Assembly (NCBI GenBank): GCA_035366835.1 | Contig: DAOSIS010000020.1 | Span: forward strand, 4,925 to 68,924 | Reading direction: 5' to 3' | DNA: 64,000 nt | Source: UBA6109 sp035366835 | GTDB taxonomy: Bacteria > Desulfobacterota > Syntrophia > Syntrophales > UBA6109 | In this document: piece after piece, positions 19,314-26,570 of the stretch | Layout: each line of letters opens with the position of its first letter | How positions within the stretch are numbered: position 1 is the stretch's first letter | Program-made: the position numbers and the translations under genes | Notes under the pieces: model-generated | What the model was told of the DNA's origin: nothing | The model's database searches: none | What the model saw: the letters and a program-made list of their open reading frames with translations, nothing else

Positions 19314-19924
19314 AGAAGATCGTCCTCGCGACGACCAACCGCGGGAAGCTCCGGGAGATCGAGGCGCTGTTGAGCGGGCTGGAAATCGCCCTCGTGACCG
19401 TTGCCGACTACCAGGGCGTGCCCGCCGTCGTGGAAGACGGGGACAGTTTCTTCGCCAACGCCTTCAAGAAGGCGCGGGTCGTCTGCACGGCGACGGATGA
19501 AGCGGCGCTGGCCGATGATTCGGGACTTGAGGTCGATTTTCTGGGAGGGGCGCCGGGCATCCGCTCGGCGCGGTACGCAGGAGAGGATGCGACGGACGAA
19601 GAGAACAACCGCATGCTTCTGGACGCCCTGAAGGGCGTGCCGCGGGAAAAGAGGGGCTGTGCATTCCGCTGCGTCCTGGTTCTGTACCTCCCGAACGGGG
19701 AGTACATCACCTGCGAAGGGACCTGGCGCGGCGAAGTGGCGGAGACGCCGGCAGGCAGCGGGGGATTCGGATACGACCCCATCGTTTACCTGCCGGAGCG
19801 GGGCCTGACGGTGGCCCAGCTTCCGCCGCGGGAGAAGAACCGCCTGAGCCACCGGGCCAAGGCATTGGCGAAACTCCGGGAAGAACTCCTCAGGATGAAG
19901 TCGGGGCGTAGCGCAGCCTGGTAG
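19310..19924 (+). CDS. rdgB: XTP/dITP diphosphatase (Ham1/RdgB)
   Basis: This encodes a 204-residue non-canonical purine nucleotide pyrophosphatase that removes dITP/XTP. It starts with GTG (KKIVLATTNRGKLREIEAL), overlapping the rph stop. ADDSGLEVDFLGGAPGIRSA, GSGGFGYDPIVYLP and LSHRAKAL are family signatures. The last seven codons and the TAG stop lie within the following tRNA-Pro gene, so the C-terminal residues SGRSAAW are specified by tRNA sequence. No terminator separates them, so mRNA and tRNA may be co-transcribed and released by processing. Confidence 0.95.
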   Translation: MKKIVLATTNRGKLREIEALLSGLEIALVTVADYQGVPAVVEDGDSFFANAFKKARVVCTATDEAALADDSGLEVDFLGGAPGIRSARYAGEDATDEENNRMLLDALKGVPREKRGCAFRCVLVLYLPNGEYITCEGTWRGEVAETPAGSGGFGYDPIVYLPERGLTVAQLPPREKNRLSHRAKALAKLREELLRMKSGRSAAW

Positions 19925-19978
19925 CGCGCTTGCTTTGGGAGCAAGATGCCGCAGGTTCAAATCCTGCCGCCCCGACCA
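19902..19978 (+). tRNA. tRNA-Pro (anticodon TGG)
   Basis: The 77-base gene folds as a cloverleaf with acceptor stem CGGGGCG/CGCCCCG, D arm GCGCAGCCTGGTAGCGC, anticodon stem CTTGC/GCAAG with loop TTTGGGA (anticodon TGG), T arm CAGGTTCAAATCCTG, discriminator A and encoded CCA. It overlaps the 3' end of rdgB by 23 bases. Its 3' flank carries a decayed integrase, so it has served as a phage or island attachment site. Confidence 0.97.
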
Positions 19979-19986
19979 ATCAAATC

Positions 19987-20020
19987 AAGCGGTTACGGTT
20001 TTCCCGTGACCGCTTTTTCT
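19987..20020 (+). terminator. Terminator after tRNA-Pro
   Basis: A 12-bp stem (AAGCGGTTACGG with CCGTGACCGCTT, one G-U pair), a five-base loop and a T-rich tail (TTTCTTT) lie eight bases after the tRNA CCA end. Confidence 0.85.
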
Positions 20021-20045
20021 TTGGTGGGCGAGACTCCTGAGCGCG

Positions 20046-20229
20046 ACTTTTCATTTTTTTTCTGCATCTCCTCGACCATGTGCATAGACGCGAACGATCA
20101 TCTCGAGGCCTTGCGGCCGACGCACGCGGCGAGATCCATGATGTTCGCGCCAGCGGCCAAAGCGTGCGTGATATAGAAATGCCGAATGTCGTACAGACGG
20201 CCCCGCTTCTTGATGGCGGCAGCCGCGGG
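20046..20229 (-). pseudogene. Tyrosine site-specific integrase, C-terminal remnant
   Basis: On the minus strand the translation reads KKRGRLYDIRHFYITHALAA then GANIMDLAACVG, the box II region of a tyrosine recombinase (x-x-x-R with the following His). After a stop, the next frame gives EMIVRVYAH, which holds the expected catalytic tyrosine context, and the first frame then resumes with MVEEMQKK. At least two frameshifts and an in-frame stop upstream show it is dead. The C-terminal end points at tRNA-Pro, the classic arrangement at an attachment site. The 430-base gap to the next gene holds nothing else I can identify. Confidence 0.75.
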
Positions 20230-20408
20230 TTCGTGTCAACCGCTCTATCCCATGAGAAATGACCGATGAGGGCGGGAAGGGTTGTTGGATAAGCGCCAGC
20301 GTGACATCGATTCATTTGACGGACTGCCTTCACAGAGTCATCAATATATGTTAGCAAATGTCACATCTGTGCTGCTGTAATATTCCGAATAAAAAGCGGG
20401 AGTTCTGC

Positions 20409-22784
20409 ATGACAGACAGGAACGACGAAAAGGAATCTTCAAGAACCGTTCTTCCCTCTAATCCCCCAAAGAGCATCTCCAGTGGCCGGCACGCCGAGGA
20501 TGCCCTTCGGGAAAGCGAAAAGAAATACCGATTTCTTGCAGAAAAGATGACGGATATCGTGTGGATTCAGGATATGAACCTGCGCACCACCTACGTCAGC
20601 CCGTCGATTGAAGCGGTGCTTGGATTCACTCCGGAAGAACGTGTGGCTCAGAGAGTTGAAGAACAATTGGCTCCGGCTTCGATGGCTTTCATCGCGGATC
20701 TCCTGGCGAAGGAGCTTTTGTTGGAACAAGACGGGAAAGCGGATCCGAATAGAACTCTGACGGTCGAATTAGAATACTACCATAAGGACGGGTCCACTCG
20801 ATGGCTGGAGAGTATCTTGAGCGGAATCCGCGACGACAGGGGAATTCTGATCGGACTACACGGGGTATCACGAGATATCACCAGACGCAGAAAGGCGGAA
20901 GATGCGCTGAAAGAAAGCGAAGCGTTGTTGAAGAGCTGTCTGGAGAATGCTCCGGACGGCATTTACATGAGCGATCTTGAGGGCACTTTCCTTTACGGGA
21001 ACCGAAAAAGCGAAGAGATTATCGGCTATCGCCGCGAAGAGGTGATCGGGAAGAATTTCCTGGAAGCGGGACTTCTCAGCGAAAGGGATTTGAACAGGGC
21101 GATCGAACTGCTCAAAGCCAGCCTGGAGGGCAGGCCCACGGGGCCGGACGAATTCGAATTGATCGCCAAGGGAGGACAACGCGTCCCCGTCGAAATCAAT
21201 ACCTCGGTGGTTCAATACAAGGATCAAAAAGTTGCGCTTGGTTTCGTTCGCGATCTTACGGATCGGAAAAAGGCCGAGACGGCGTTGCGCGAGAGCGAAA
21301 AGAAATACAGAGAGCTCGTGGATTTCCTGCCCATATCGCTCTTCGAAGTTGACTTTGAAGGCAACGTTACCGCCGCAAACAGGGCCATCTTCGAGACTTT
21401 CAAATATGAACAAGCCGATCTCGAAAAAGGTCTGAATGCGTTTCAGCTGATGATCGCACCGGCCGACTGGAACAGGATGGCGGCGAACATCCAGAAACTG
21501 CTGCGGGGCGAAAAGAAGGGACCGTCGGAGTATACGGGGATCCGGAAAGACGGCAGCACATTTCCGTTTCTGATCTTTCCGGCCGTTATCGTTCGGGACG
21601 AGAAGCCCGTGGGATTGAGAGGGGCCATCATCGATCTTACGGAGCGGAAGCGGATGGAGGAATCGCTTCGGAAGAGCAATCTGCGTCTGGCCGAAGCCCA
21701 GCGGATCGCCCATATCGGAAACTGGGAATGGGACATCGACAGCCGGGAAATGTACTGGTCCGACGAGATGTACCGGATCGCTGGAATGCCCGCTCAGTCG
21801 ATTCATGGGACCTATGAGAAATTCCTGGAGATCGTCCACCCCGAGGATCGAGAGACGATAAAGGAAACGGTAAAGAGGGCCGCAAATAAGGGGACAAAGA
21901 GCGAGATCGGCCATCGCGTCGTTCGAAGCGACGGCTCGGTCCGTGAAGTCCGCCAGAAAGTGGAACCGATATACAGCGATGCCGGCAGGATCGTCAGGGT
22001 GATCGGCATCGTCCAGGATGTTACGGAACAGAATAGCGCGGAACGCGAACTGCAGACCGCCAGAGACTTGTTGCTCCAGTCGGAAAAACTCGCGGCAATC
22101 GGCCGGTTGTCCGCCGGAGTCGCACACGAGATCCTGAACCCCGTGAATATCATCTCCATGGAATTGCAGATTCTGCAGGCCATGGAAAGCCTGTCGCCCG
22201 AGGTCGTGGAGGAATTGAAGATCTGTATGAATCAGATCGGCCGGATCGTCACGATTACCGAGAACCTCAAACAGTTTTCCCGCGTCCCTCAAAAAAAGAT
22301 GGCGATGGCCGATATCAATAACGTTATTTCCCATATCATGATCTTGTACGACACGCAGTTGAAGATCGAAGGCATAGAAACGGAGATACAATACTGCCCG
22401 GGTCTGCCGAAAACCATCATGGACAAGGAACAGATAGGACAGGTCATCCAGAATCTGATTTCCAACGCAATGGCCGCCATGGAAGGGAAAGATAAGAAGG
22501 TGCTGCGGATAGCGTTGGAGAAGGAGACCATGAATGAGGGGAATGACCGACTCAAGATCACGGTCACCGATACGGGCACCGGCATCAAGAACGAACATAT
22601 GTCGAAAATCTTCGATCCGTTTTTCACGACCAAGGGTCAGGGGAAGGGAACGGGATTGGGGCTTTCCATATCCTATGGTATAATCAAAGATCATGGTGGC
22701 GAGATCTGGGCGGGAAACAATCAATGGGGAGGTGCAAAGTTTTACATCCGGCTTCCGATTAGAAACGATGTGGACGAGACGTGA
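20409..22784 (+). CDS. PAS-domain sensor histidine kinase
   Basis: This encodes a 791-residue cytoplasmic sensor kinase with no evident membrane segment. Four PAS/PAC modules occupy about residues 35-155, 165-285, 290-405 and 410-540 (for example GNWEWDIDSREMYWSDEMYR in the fourth). The transmitter follows: H-box GVAHEILNPVN with His573, N-box NLISNAMAAM, G1 DTGTGI and G2 GQGKGTGLGLSISYG. The ATG at 20409 has GGGAG six bases upstream; an in-frame start at 20358 lacks a site. It precedes a tandem-receiver protein by 21 bases, so they probably form a phosphorelay pair. Confidence 0.93.
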   Translation: MTDRNDEKESSRTVLPSNPPKSISSGRHAEDALRESEKKYRFLAEKMTDIVWIQDMNLRTTYVSPSIEAVLGFTPEERVAQRVEEQLAPASMAFIADLLAKELLLEQDGKADPNRTLTVELEYYHKDGSTRWLESILSGIRDDRGILIGLHGVSRDITRRRKAEDALKESEALLKSCLENAPDGIYMSDLEGTFLYGNRKSEEIIGYRREEVIGKNFLEAGLLSERDLNRAIELLKASLEGRPTGPDEFELIAKGGQRVPVEINTSVVQYKDQKVALGFVRDLTDRKKAETALRESEKKYRELVDFLPISLFEVDFEGNVTAANRAIFETFKYEQADLEKGLNAFQLMIAPADWNRMAANIQKLLRGEKKGPSEYTGIRKDGSTFPFLIFPAVIVRDEKPVGLRGAIIDLTERKRMEESLRKSNLRLAEAQRIAHIGNWEWDIDSREMYWSDEMYRIAGMPAQSIHGTYEKFLEIVHPEDRETIKETVKRAANKGTKSEIGHRVVRSDGSVREVRQKVEPIYSDAGRIVRVIGIVQDVTEQNSAERELQTARDLLLQSEKLAAIGRLSAGVAHEILNPVNIISMELQILQAMESLSPEVVEELKICMNQIGRIVTITENLKQFSRVPQKKMAMADINNVISHIMILYDTQLKIEGIETEIQYCPGLPKTIMDKEQIGQVIQNLISNAMAAMEGKDKKVLRIALEKETMNEGNDRLKITVTDTGTGIKNEHMSKIFDPFFTTKGQGKGTGLGLSISYGIIKDHGGEIWAGNNQWGGAKFYIRLPIRNDVDET

Positions 22785-22805
22785 CGGGAGATTCAGAGGT
22801 GTCTT

Positions 22806-23597
22806 ATGAGGAAGGTTCTTGTTGTTGACGATGAAATCCACACGGTGAGACTGTTGAAAAAGTATCTGGATTCGAAAGACTACGATGTTTACACCGCTAC
22901 CAACGGCATGGAAGCCATCGAAAAGGTAAAAGAGGTGAATCCCCAGGTTGTATTGCTCGATATCATCATGCCGGGTATGGGCGGCATCGATACTTTGAAG
23001 GAAATCAAGAAAATCGATCCGAAAATAGCGGTCATCATGGTGACGGCCGTAATCGACGAAGCACTGGCCAAGAAATCGCTTCAGTTGGGTGCCGACGATT
23101 ATATTACAAAGCCTCTCGATCTGAATTTCATCGGGACCCGCGTCCTGGTCAAGATGTTTCAGCTTCTGAATCACGATGATACGAACCAGCCTTGTGAGCC
23201 GAAGAAGATTCTTCTTATCGACGACGAGGAAGATTTTTGCCGCGCCTTGAAGAAAGGGCTCGAGTTGAGGGGCGCATGCTACGACGTGCTGACGGCCACA
23301 GGGGGAGATGAGGGGATCTTTATCGCGAAGACTCAAAAGCCGGATCTGATCCTGCTCGACATCATGATGCCCGGTATGGCGGGCACCCAGGTGGCGGAGG
23401 AATTGTTGGAGGATCCCGAGACCAGCTCGATCCCGATCATATTTGTCACTGCCATAGTGAAACGGAGTGAAATCGAGAAGAACGACGGTCTCGTCGGTGG
23501 ACGTACATTTATGGCAAAGCCTGTGATCATCGATGAACTGATCAAGAAGATAAACGCCATGTCGCGCACACCACGGTTTGATCCTGCGGCCAACTGA
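22806..23597 (+). CDS. Response regulator with two tandem receiver domains
   Basis: This encodes a 263-residue protein made of two CheY-like receivers. Domain 1 (about 3-122) has acidic residues Asp8-Asp9, phospho-acceptor Asp52 (LLDIIMPGMGG) and Lys102. Domain 2 (about 134-255) has Asp139-Asp140, Asp185 (LLDIMMPGMAG) and Lys238. There is no output domain, so it likely signals by protein contact or passes phosphate on. It is next to the PAS kinase in the same orientation and presumably co-transcribed. Confidence 0.93.
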   Translation: MRKVLVVDDEIHTVRLLKKYLDSKDYDVYTATNGMEAIEKVKEVNPQVVLLDIIMPGMGGIDTLKEIKKIDPKIAVIMVTAVIDEALAKKSLQLGADDYITKPLDLNFIGTRVLVKMFQLLNHDDTNQPCEPKKILLIDDEEDFCRALKKGLELRGACYDVLTATGGDEGIFIAKTQKPDLILLDIMMPGMAGTQVAEELLEDPETSSIPIIFVTAIVKRSEIEKNDGLVGGRTFMAKPVIIDELIKKINAMSRTPRFDPAAN

Positions 23598-23832
23598 TAC
23601 AGGTATTCACCGACTTTCTGCACAGGAGCCATCAATTCACTGGATAGGCACTTCAAGGGCCAAATGCCTTGATTTTGACTGAAATAATTGCTAATCTATT
23701 TATCAGAAATGAATAATAATCGATACTTGCAATGATTCTACTTCTCGACAGACTGCTTCGAACTGCAGCCGGCCGACGATCCTGTCTCTTCGGCGGTGTG
23801 TAGGTCGAGGCAGGGTAAGGAATGACACGACT

Positions 23833-24159
23833 ATGCAATCCGTTCTGACCCTGATTATCGGCCTGCTCGCAGCGCTCGCCGCAGTCTTTTTCATTCAACG
23901 CTTCATGCTCCAGCGGGCGGTCAGACAGGTGGTCGAAATCTTCCGCCGCCACGACGCCTGTCATGCCGCCGGTGCAAAAACGCTGGAGGAATTGGGGCTC
24001 GGCCCCAAGAGTTTCATGACGAGAATGACCACCCTCCGCGATTATAGGCCCGACGCCGTGAAGCTGCTCCTTCAGGGAGATATCATCCTGTCGACCGACG
24101 ACGGGAAACTTTACCTCAGGGAAGACAGGCTCAGTCGCATTTTGCCGAAGGCAGCGTAG
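23833..24159 (+). CDS. Small single-pass membrane protein, unknown function
   Basis: This encodes a 108-residue protein with one N-terminal membrane segment (about residues 3-20) and a basic cytoplasmic part. The soluble part contains a region around LEELGLGPKSFMTRMTTLRD and ends with DIILSTDDGKLYLREDRLSR, which resembles a short winged-helix-like C-terminus (a guess). I do not recognise the family. The codon pattern is GC-rich like the core genes although the upstream 230 bases are AT-rich. It stands alone, separated from the regulator gene before it and the repeat-bearing gap after it. Confidence 0.65.
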   Translation: MQSVLTLIIGLLAALAAVFFIQRFMLQRAVRQVVEIFRRHDACHAAGAKTLEELGLGPKSFMTRMTTLRDYRPDAVKLLLQGDIILSTDDGKLYLREDRLSRILPKAA

Positions 24160-24278
24160 TACTGGCCTGCGGCACTTCCGCCAGGGAAGACCATCGCCGT
24201 CGCTCCCGTCCCCATGGATCCGCCGGTCCGCCGACGGCCCGCTTCTTTTATTCCATGTCCGACGTCAACCGGCGCCTT

Positions 24279-24379
24279 GAATCCGGCAGCGAGCGCATTC
24301 CCCGCAGCTTGCTGCGGGGTAAGAGAGAGAATCCTGTTTGAGATCCATTCCTTGGGGATCGAAGATTCTCCGGAGAGCT
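24279..24379 (+). repeat. Dispersed intergenic repeat, copy A
   Basis: About 100 bases matching a second copy at 44536. Shared blocks are GCAGCGAGCGCATTCC, GCAGCTTGCTGCGGGG and TTGGGGATCGAAGATTCTCC. It contains the palindrome CCCCGCAGCTTGCTGCGGGG (24299-24318 region). It lies in a 385-base gene-free gap (24160-24544) before bfr; no other feature was found in that gap. Confidence 0.8.
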
Positions 24380-24544
24380 CACACACGATCCGCCACCAAT
24401 CGGCAGCGCGGGGCCTGCCGTAAGGGTTTTCGAAGGGGCAAATCAGGGTAACGCTGATGGTGGATTGCTTTATCGTCCTTTATATAAATACGAGTTCATC
24501 ATGAAAAGTCTTTTTGCGAGAAATCCAACCTTAAGGAGAGGACT

Positions 24545-25009
24545 ATGAAAGGCAACGAAAAAGTGATCGAAAGATTGAATGCGCGTTTGGCTGACGAGTT
24601 GACGGCAATCAACCAGTACATGGTTCACGCCGAGATGAGCGAGAACTGGGGCTACAAGAAATTGCAGGAAATGGTCCGCAAGCGGTCCATAACCGAGATG
24701 AAGCACGCGGAAAAACTCATCGAGCGCATCCTTTTTCTGGAAGGCGCGCCGATCGTCTCCAATCTGAACAAAATCAAGATCGGTGCGGACGTGGAAAAGC
24801 AGTTTCAGAGCGATCACGCTGCAGAACGCGATGCCATCCGATTCTACAACGAGGACATCGCCTTCGCCGGAGAAGTAGGCGATTTCGGGACGCGTGAGCT
24901 CCTGCAGAACATTCTTCTGGACGAAGAGAACCACATCGACGAGATCGAGGCGCAGTTCGATCAGATCAAGCAGATGGGCATTCAGAACTATCTGTCCGAA
25001 GTACGTTGA
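24545..25009 (+). CDS. bfr: Bacterioferritin
   Basis: This encodes a 154-residue haem-containing ferritin that oxidises and stores iron. All ferroxidase ligands fall at the E. coli numbering: Glu18, Glu51, His54, Glu94, Glu127 and His130, and the haem-ligating Met52 is present (TEMKHAEK). Length is typical. AAGGAGAGGACT precedes the ATG. It heads a bfr-sodB-wrbA run that looks like an oxygen and iron stress set in an otherwise anaerobic gene background. Confidence 0.97.
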   Translation: MKGNEKVIERLNARLADELTAINQYMVHAEMSENWGYKKLQEMVRKRSITEMKHAEKLIERILFLEGAPIVSNLNKIKIGADVEKQFQSDHAAERDAIRFYNEDIAFAGEVGDFGTRELLQNILLDEENHIDEIEAQFDQIKQMGIQNYLSEVR

Positions 25010-25101
25010 TGCGCCGGCCAGCGCCGCCGGACAGAGCGGGTATCCCCGTATCCGGTCCGGACTGCTTCGGATAGTCCCAATGGAAAAAGAAAGGAGACGA
25101 C

Positions 25102-25698
25102 ATGGCCATTTCATTACCTGATCTGCCTTTTGCAAAAGGCGCTCTCGCACCTGTCATCAGCTCGCAGACGCTGGAATTCCATTACGGCAAGCATCACCGG
25201 GCCTATGTGGACAACGCCAACAAACTGATCGCCGGAACGGCACTGGAGAAGGAGGATCTGGAGGTCATCATCCGGAAGACGCACAACAATCCCGCGCAGG
25301 CCGGTATCTTCAACAACACGGCTCAAGTCTGGAATCATTCCTTCTACTGGAAGTGCCTGAAGCCCGGTGGCGGGGGACCGCCGACGGGGGCTGTCGCGGC
25401 CATGATCAAGGATGTCTGGGGCGGTTACGACAAGTTCGTGGAAGATCTCAAGGCGGCGGGGGCCACCCAGTTCGGCAGCGGGTGGGCATGGCTGGTCCTG
25501 GAGAACAACCGGCTGAAGATCACGAAGACCCCGAACGCGGAAACGCCGATTGCGACCGGTTCGAAGCCCCTTCTCACCATCGACGTCTGGGAGCATGCGT
25601 ACTATCTGGATTACCAGAACCGGCGGCCCGATTATCTGGCAGCCGTGATAGACAAATTGATCAACTGGGATTTCGTGAACACTTGCCTGGCATCATGA
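25102..25698 (+). CDS. sodB: Superoxide dismutase (Fe type)
   Basis: This encodes a 198-residue cytosolic superoxide dismutase. Metal ligands are His27 (FHYGKHHRAY), His79 (WNHSFYW), Asp161 and His165 (DVWEHAYYLDYQNRR). The Gln in NNTAQVWNH is the position typical of iron rather than manganese enzymes. AAAGGAGACGAC precedes the ATG. It lies between bfr and wrbA on the same strand with short gaps. Confidence 0.95.
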   Translation: MAISLPDLPFAKGALAPVISSQTLEFHYGKHHRAYVDNANKLIAGTALEKEDLEVIIRKTHNNPAQAGIFNNTAQVWNHSFYWKCLKPGGGGPPTGAVAAMIKDVWGGYDKFVEDLKAAGATQFGSGWAWLVLENNRLKITKTPNAETPIATGSKPLLTIDVWEHAYYLDYQNRRPDYLAAVIDKLINWDFVNTCLAS

Positions 25699-25732
25699 CG
25701 GACCGGGGCCTTGTCCGGAAAAGGAGAAGATC

Positions 25733-26344
25733 ATGAAGGTACTGGTTGTTTTCTACTCCATGTACGGGCACATCTACCGCATGGCCGAGGCTGTGAAGGA
25801 AGGTGCAGGCCGCGTGAACGGGGCTGAGGTGCATCTCTGCCGGGTCCCGGAGACGCTCTCGGACGAGATCCTGAAGAAGATGGAGGCGCTCGATGCTCAG
25901 AAAGGCTTTGCGCACGTGCCGGTCTGCAAAGTGGCGGATCTGCCGACGGCGGACGCCATCATTTTCGGCACTCCGACGCGTTTCGGCAACATGTGCGGGC
26001 AGATGCGCCAGTTCCTCGATGCAACCGGCGGCCTCTGGGCCAAGGGGGCACTGGTTGGGAAGGTCGGAAGCGTCTTCACCAGCAGCGCCACCCAGCACGG
26101 CGGACAGGAATCGACGATTCTCAGCTTTCATACGACCCTCTATCACCAGGGGATGATCGTTGTCGGCCTCCCCTATGCCTTTGCAGGGCAGATGCGGATC
26201 GACGAAATAACAGGCGGTTCACCATACGGGGCGAGCACGATCGCCGGCGGGCAAGGGGAGCGAATGCCCAGCGAAAACGAACTGGAGGCCGCCCGTTACC
26301 AGGGCCGGCATGTCGCGGAAATCACGGCGAAGCTGGTTCGGTAG
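25733..26344 (+). CDS. wrbA: NAD(P)H:quinone oxidoreductase WrbA
   Basis: This encodes a 203-residue flavodoxin-like quinone reductase that carries out two-electron reduction of quinones and so limits radical formation. The FMN phosphate-binding start VVFYSMYGHIYRMAEAVKEG, the IFGTPTRFGNMCGQMRQFLD loop and SSATQHGGQESTILSFH are family hallmarks. AAAAGGAGAAGATC precedes the ATG. A strong terminator follows, ending the bfr-sodB-wrbA run. Confidence 0.95.
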   Translation: MKVLVVFYSMYGHIYRMAEAVKEGAGRVNGAEVHLCRVPETLSDEILKKMEALDAQKGFAHVPVCKVADLPTADAIIFGTPTRFGNMCGQMRQFLDATGGLWAKGALVGKVGSVFTSSATQHGGQESTILSFHTTLYHQGMIVVGLPYAFAGQMRIDEITGGSPYGASTIAGGQGERMPSENELEAARYQGRHVAEITAKLVR

Positions 26345-26370
26345 GTTCTTCGGCATCGCCGCGGATGCAG

Positions 26371-26410
26371 AAAGGGGGTTCCCGATCTTGACGGGAGCCC
26401 CTTTTTTTTT
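26371..26410 (+). terminator. Terminator after wrbA
   Basis: An 11-13 bp stem (GGGGGTTCCCG paired with CGGGAGCCCC, one G-U) with a seven-base loop runs straight into nine T. Confidence 0.92.
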
Positions 26411-26570
26411 CCTGAGTCCGATTGACGTTTGTCCCCCAATCGGACTAGGATCTGTCCCGAGGAGCGGAATCATCGGTACGAAAGGCGTAACGGCAAAATG
26501 AAATCGTCTGGGAAGGGTCCGATGGACGGTCGATGAGGGGAGGACCAGACACGAGAGACGGAAGGGGAGT

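Noticed and set aside
20868..23336. 822-residue minus-strand open frame opposite the histidine kinase and regulator
   Set aside because: Length is striking, but codons mirror the sense genes and the peptide is Asp/His/Phe-rich like other antisense shadows here.
24214..24423. 69-residue ORF before bfr with similarity to an ORF near 44.5 kb
   Set aside because: The similarity comes from the dispersed DNA repeat, not from a conserved protein; neither copy has a ribosome-binding site.
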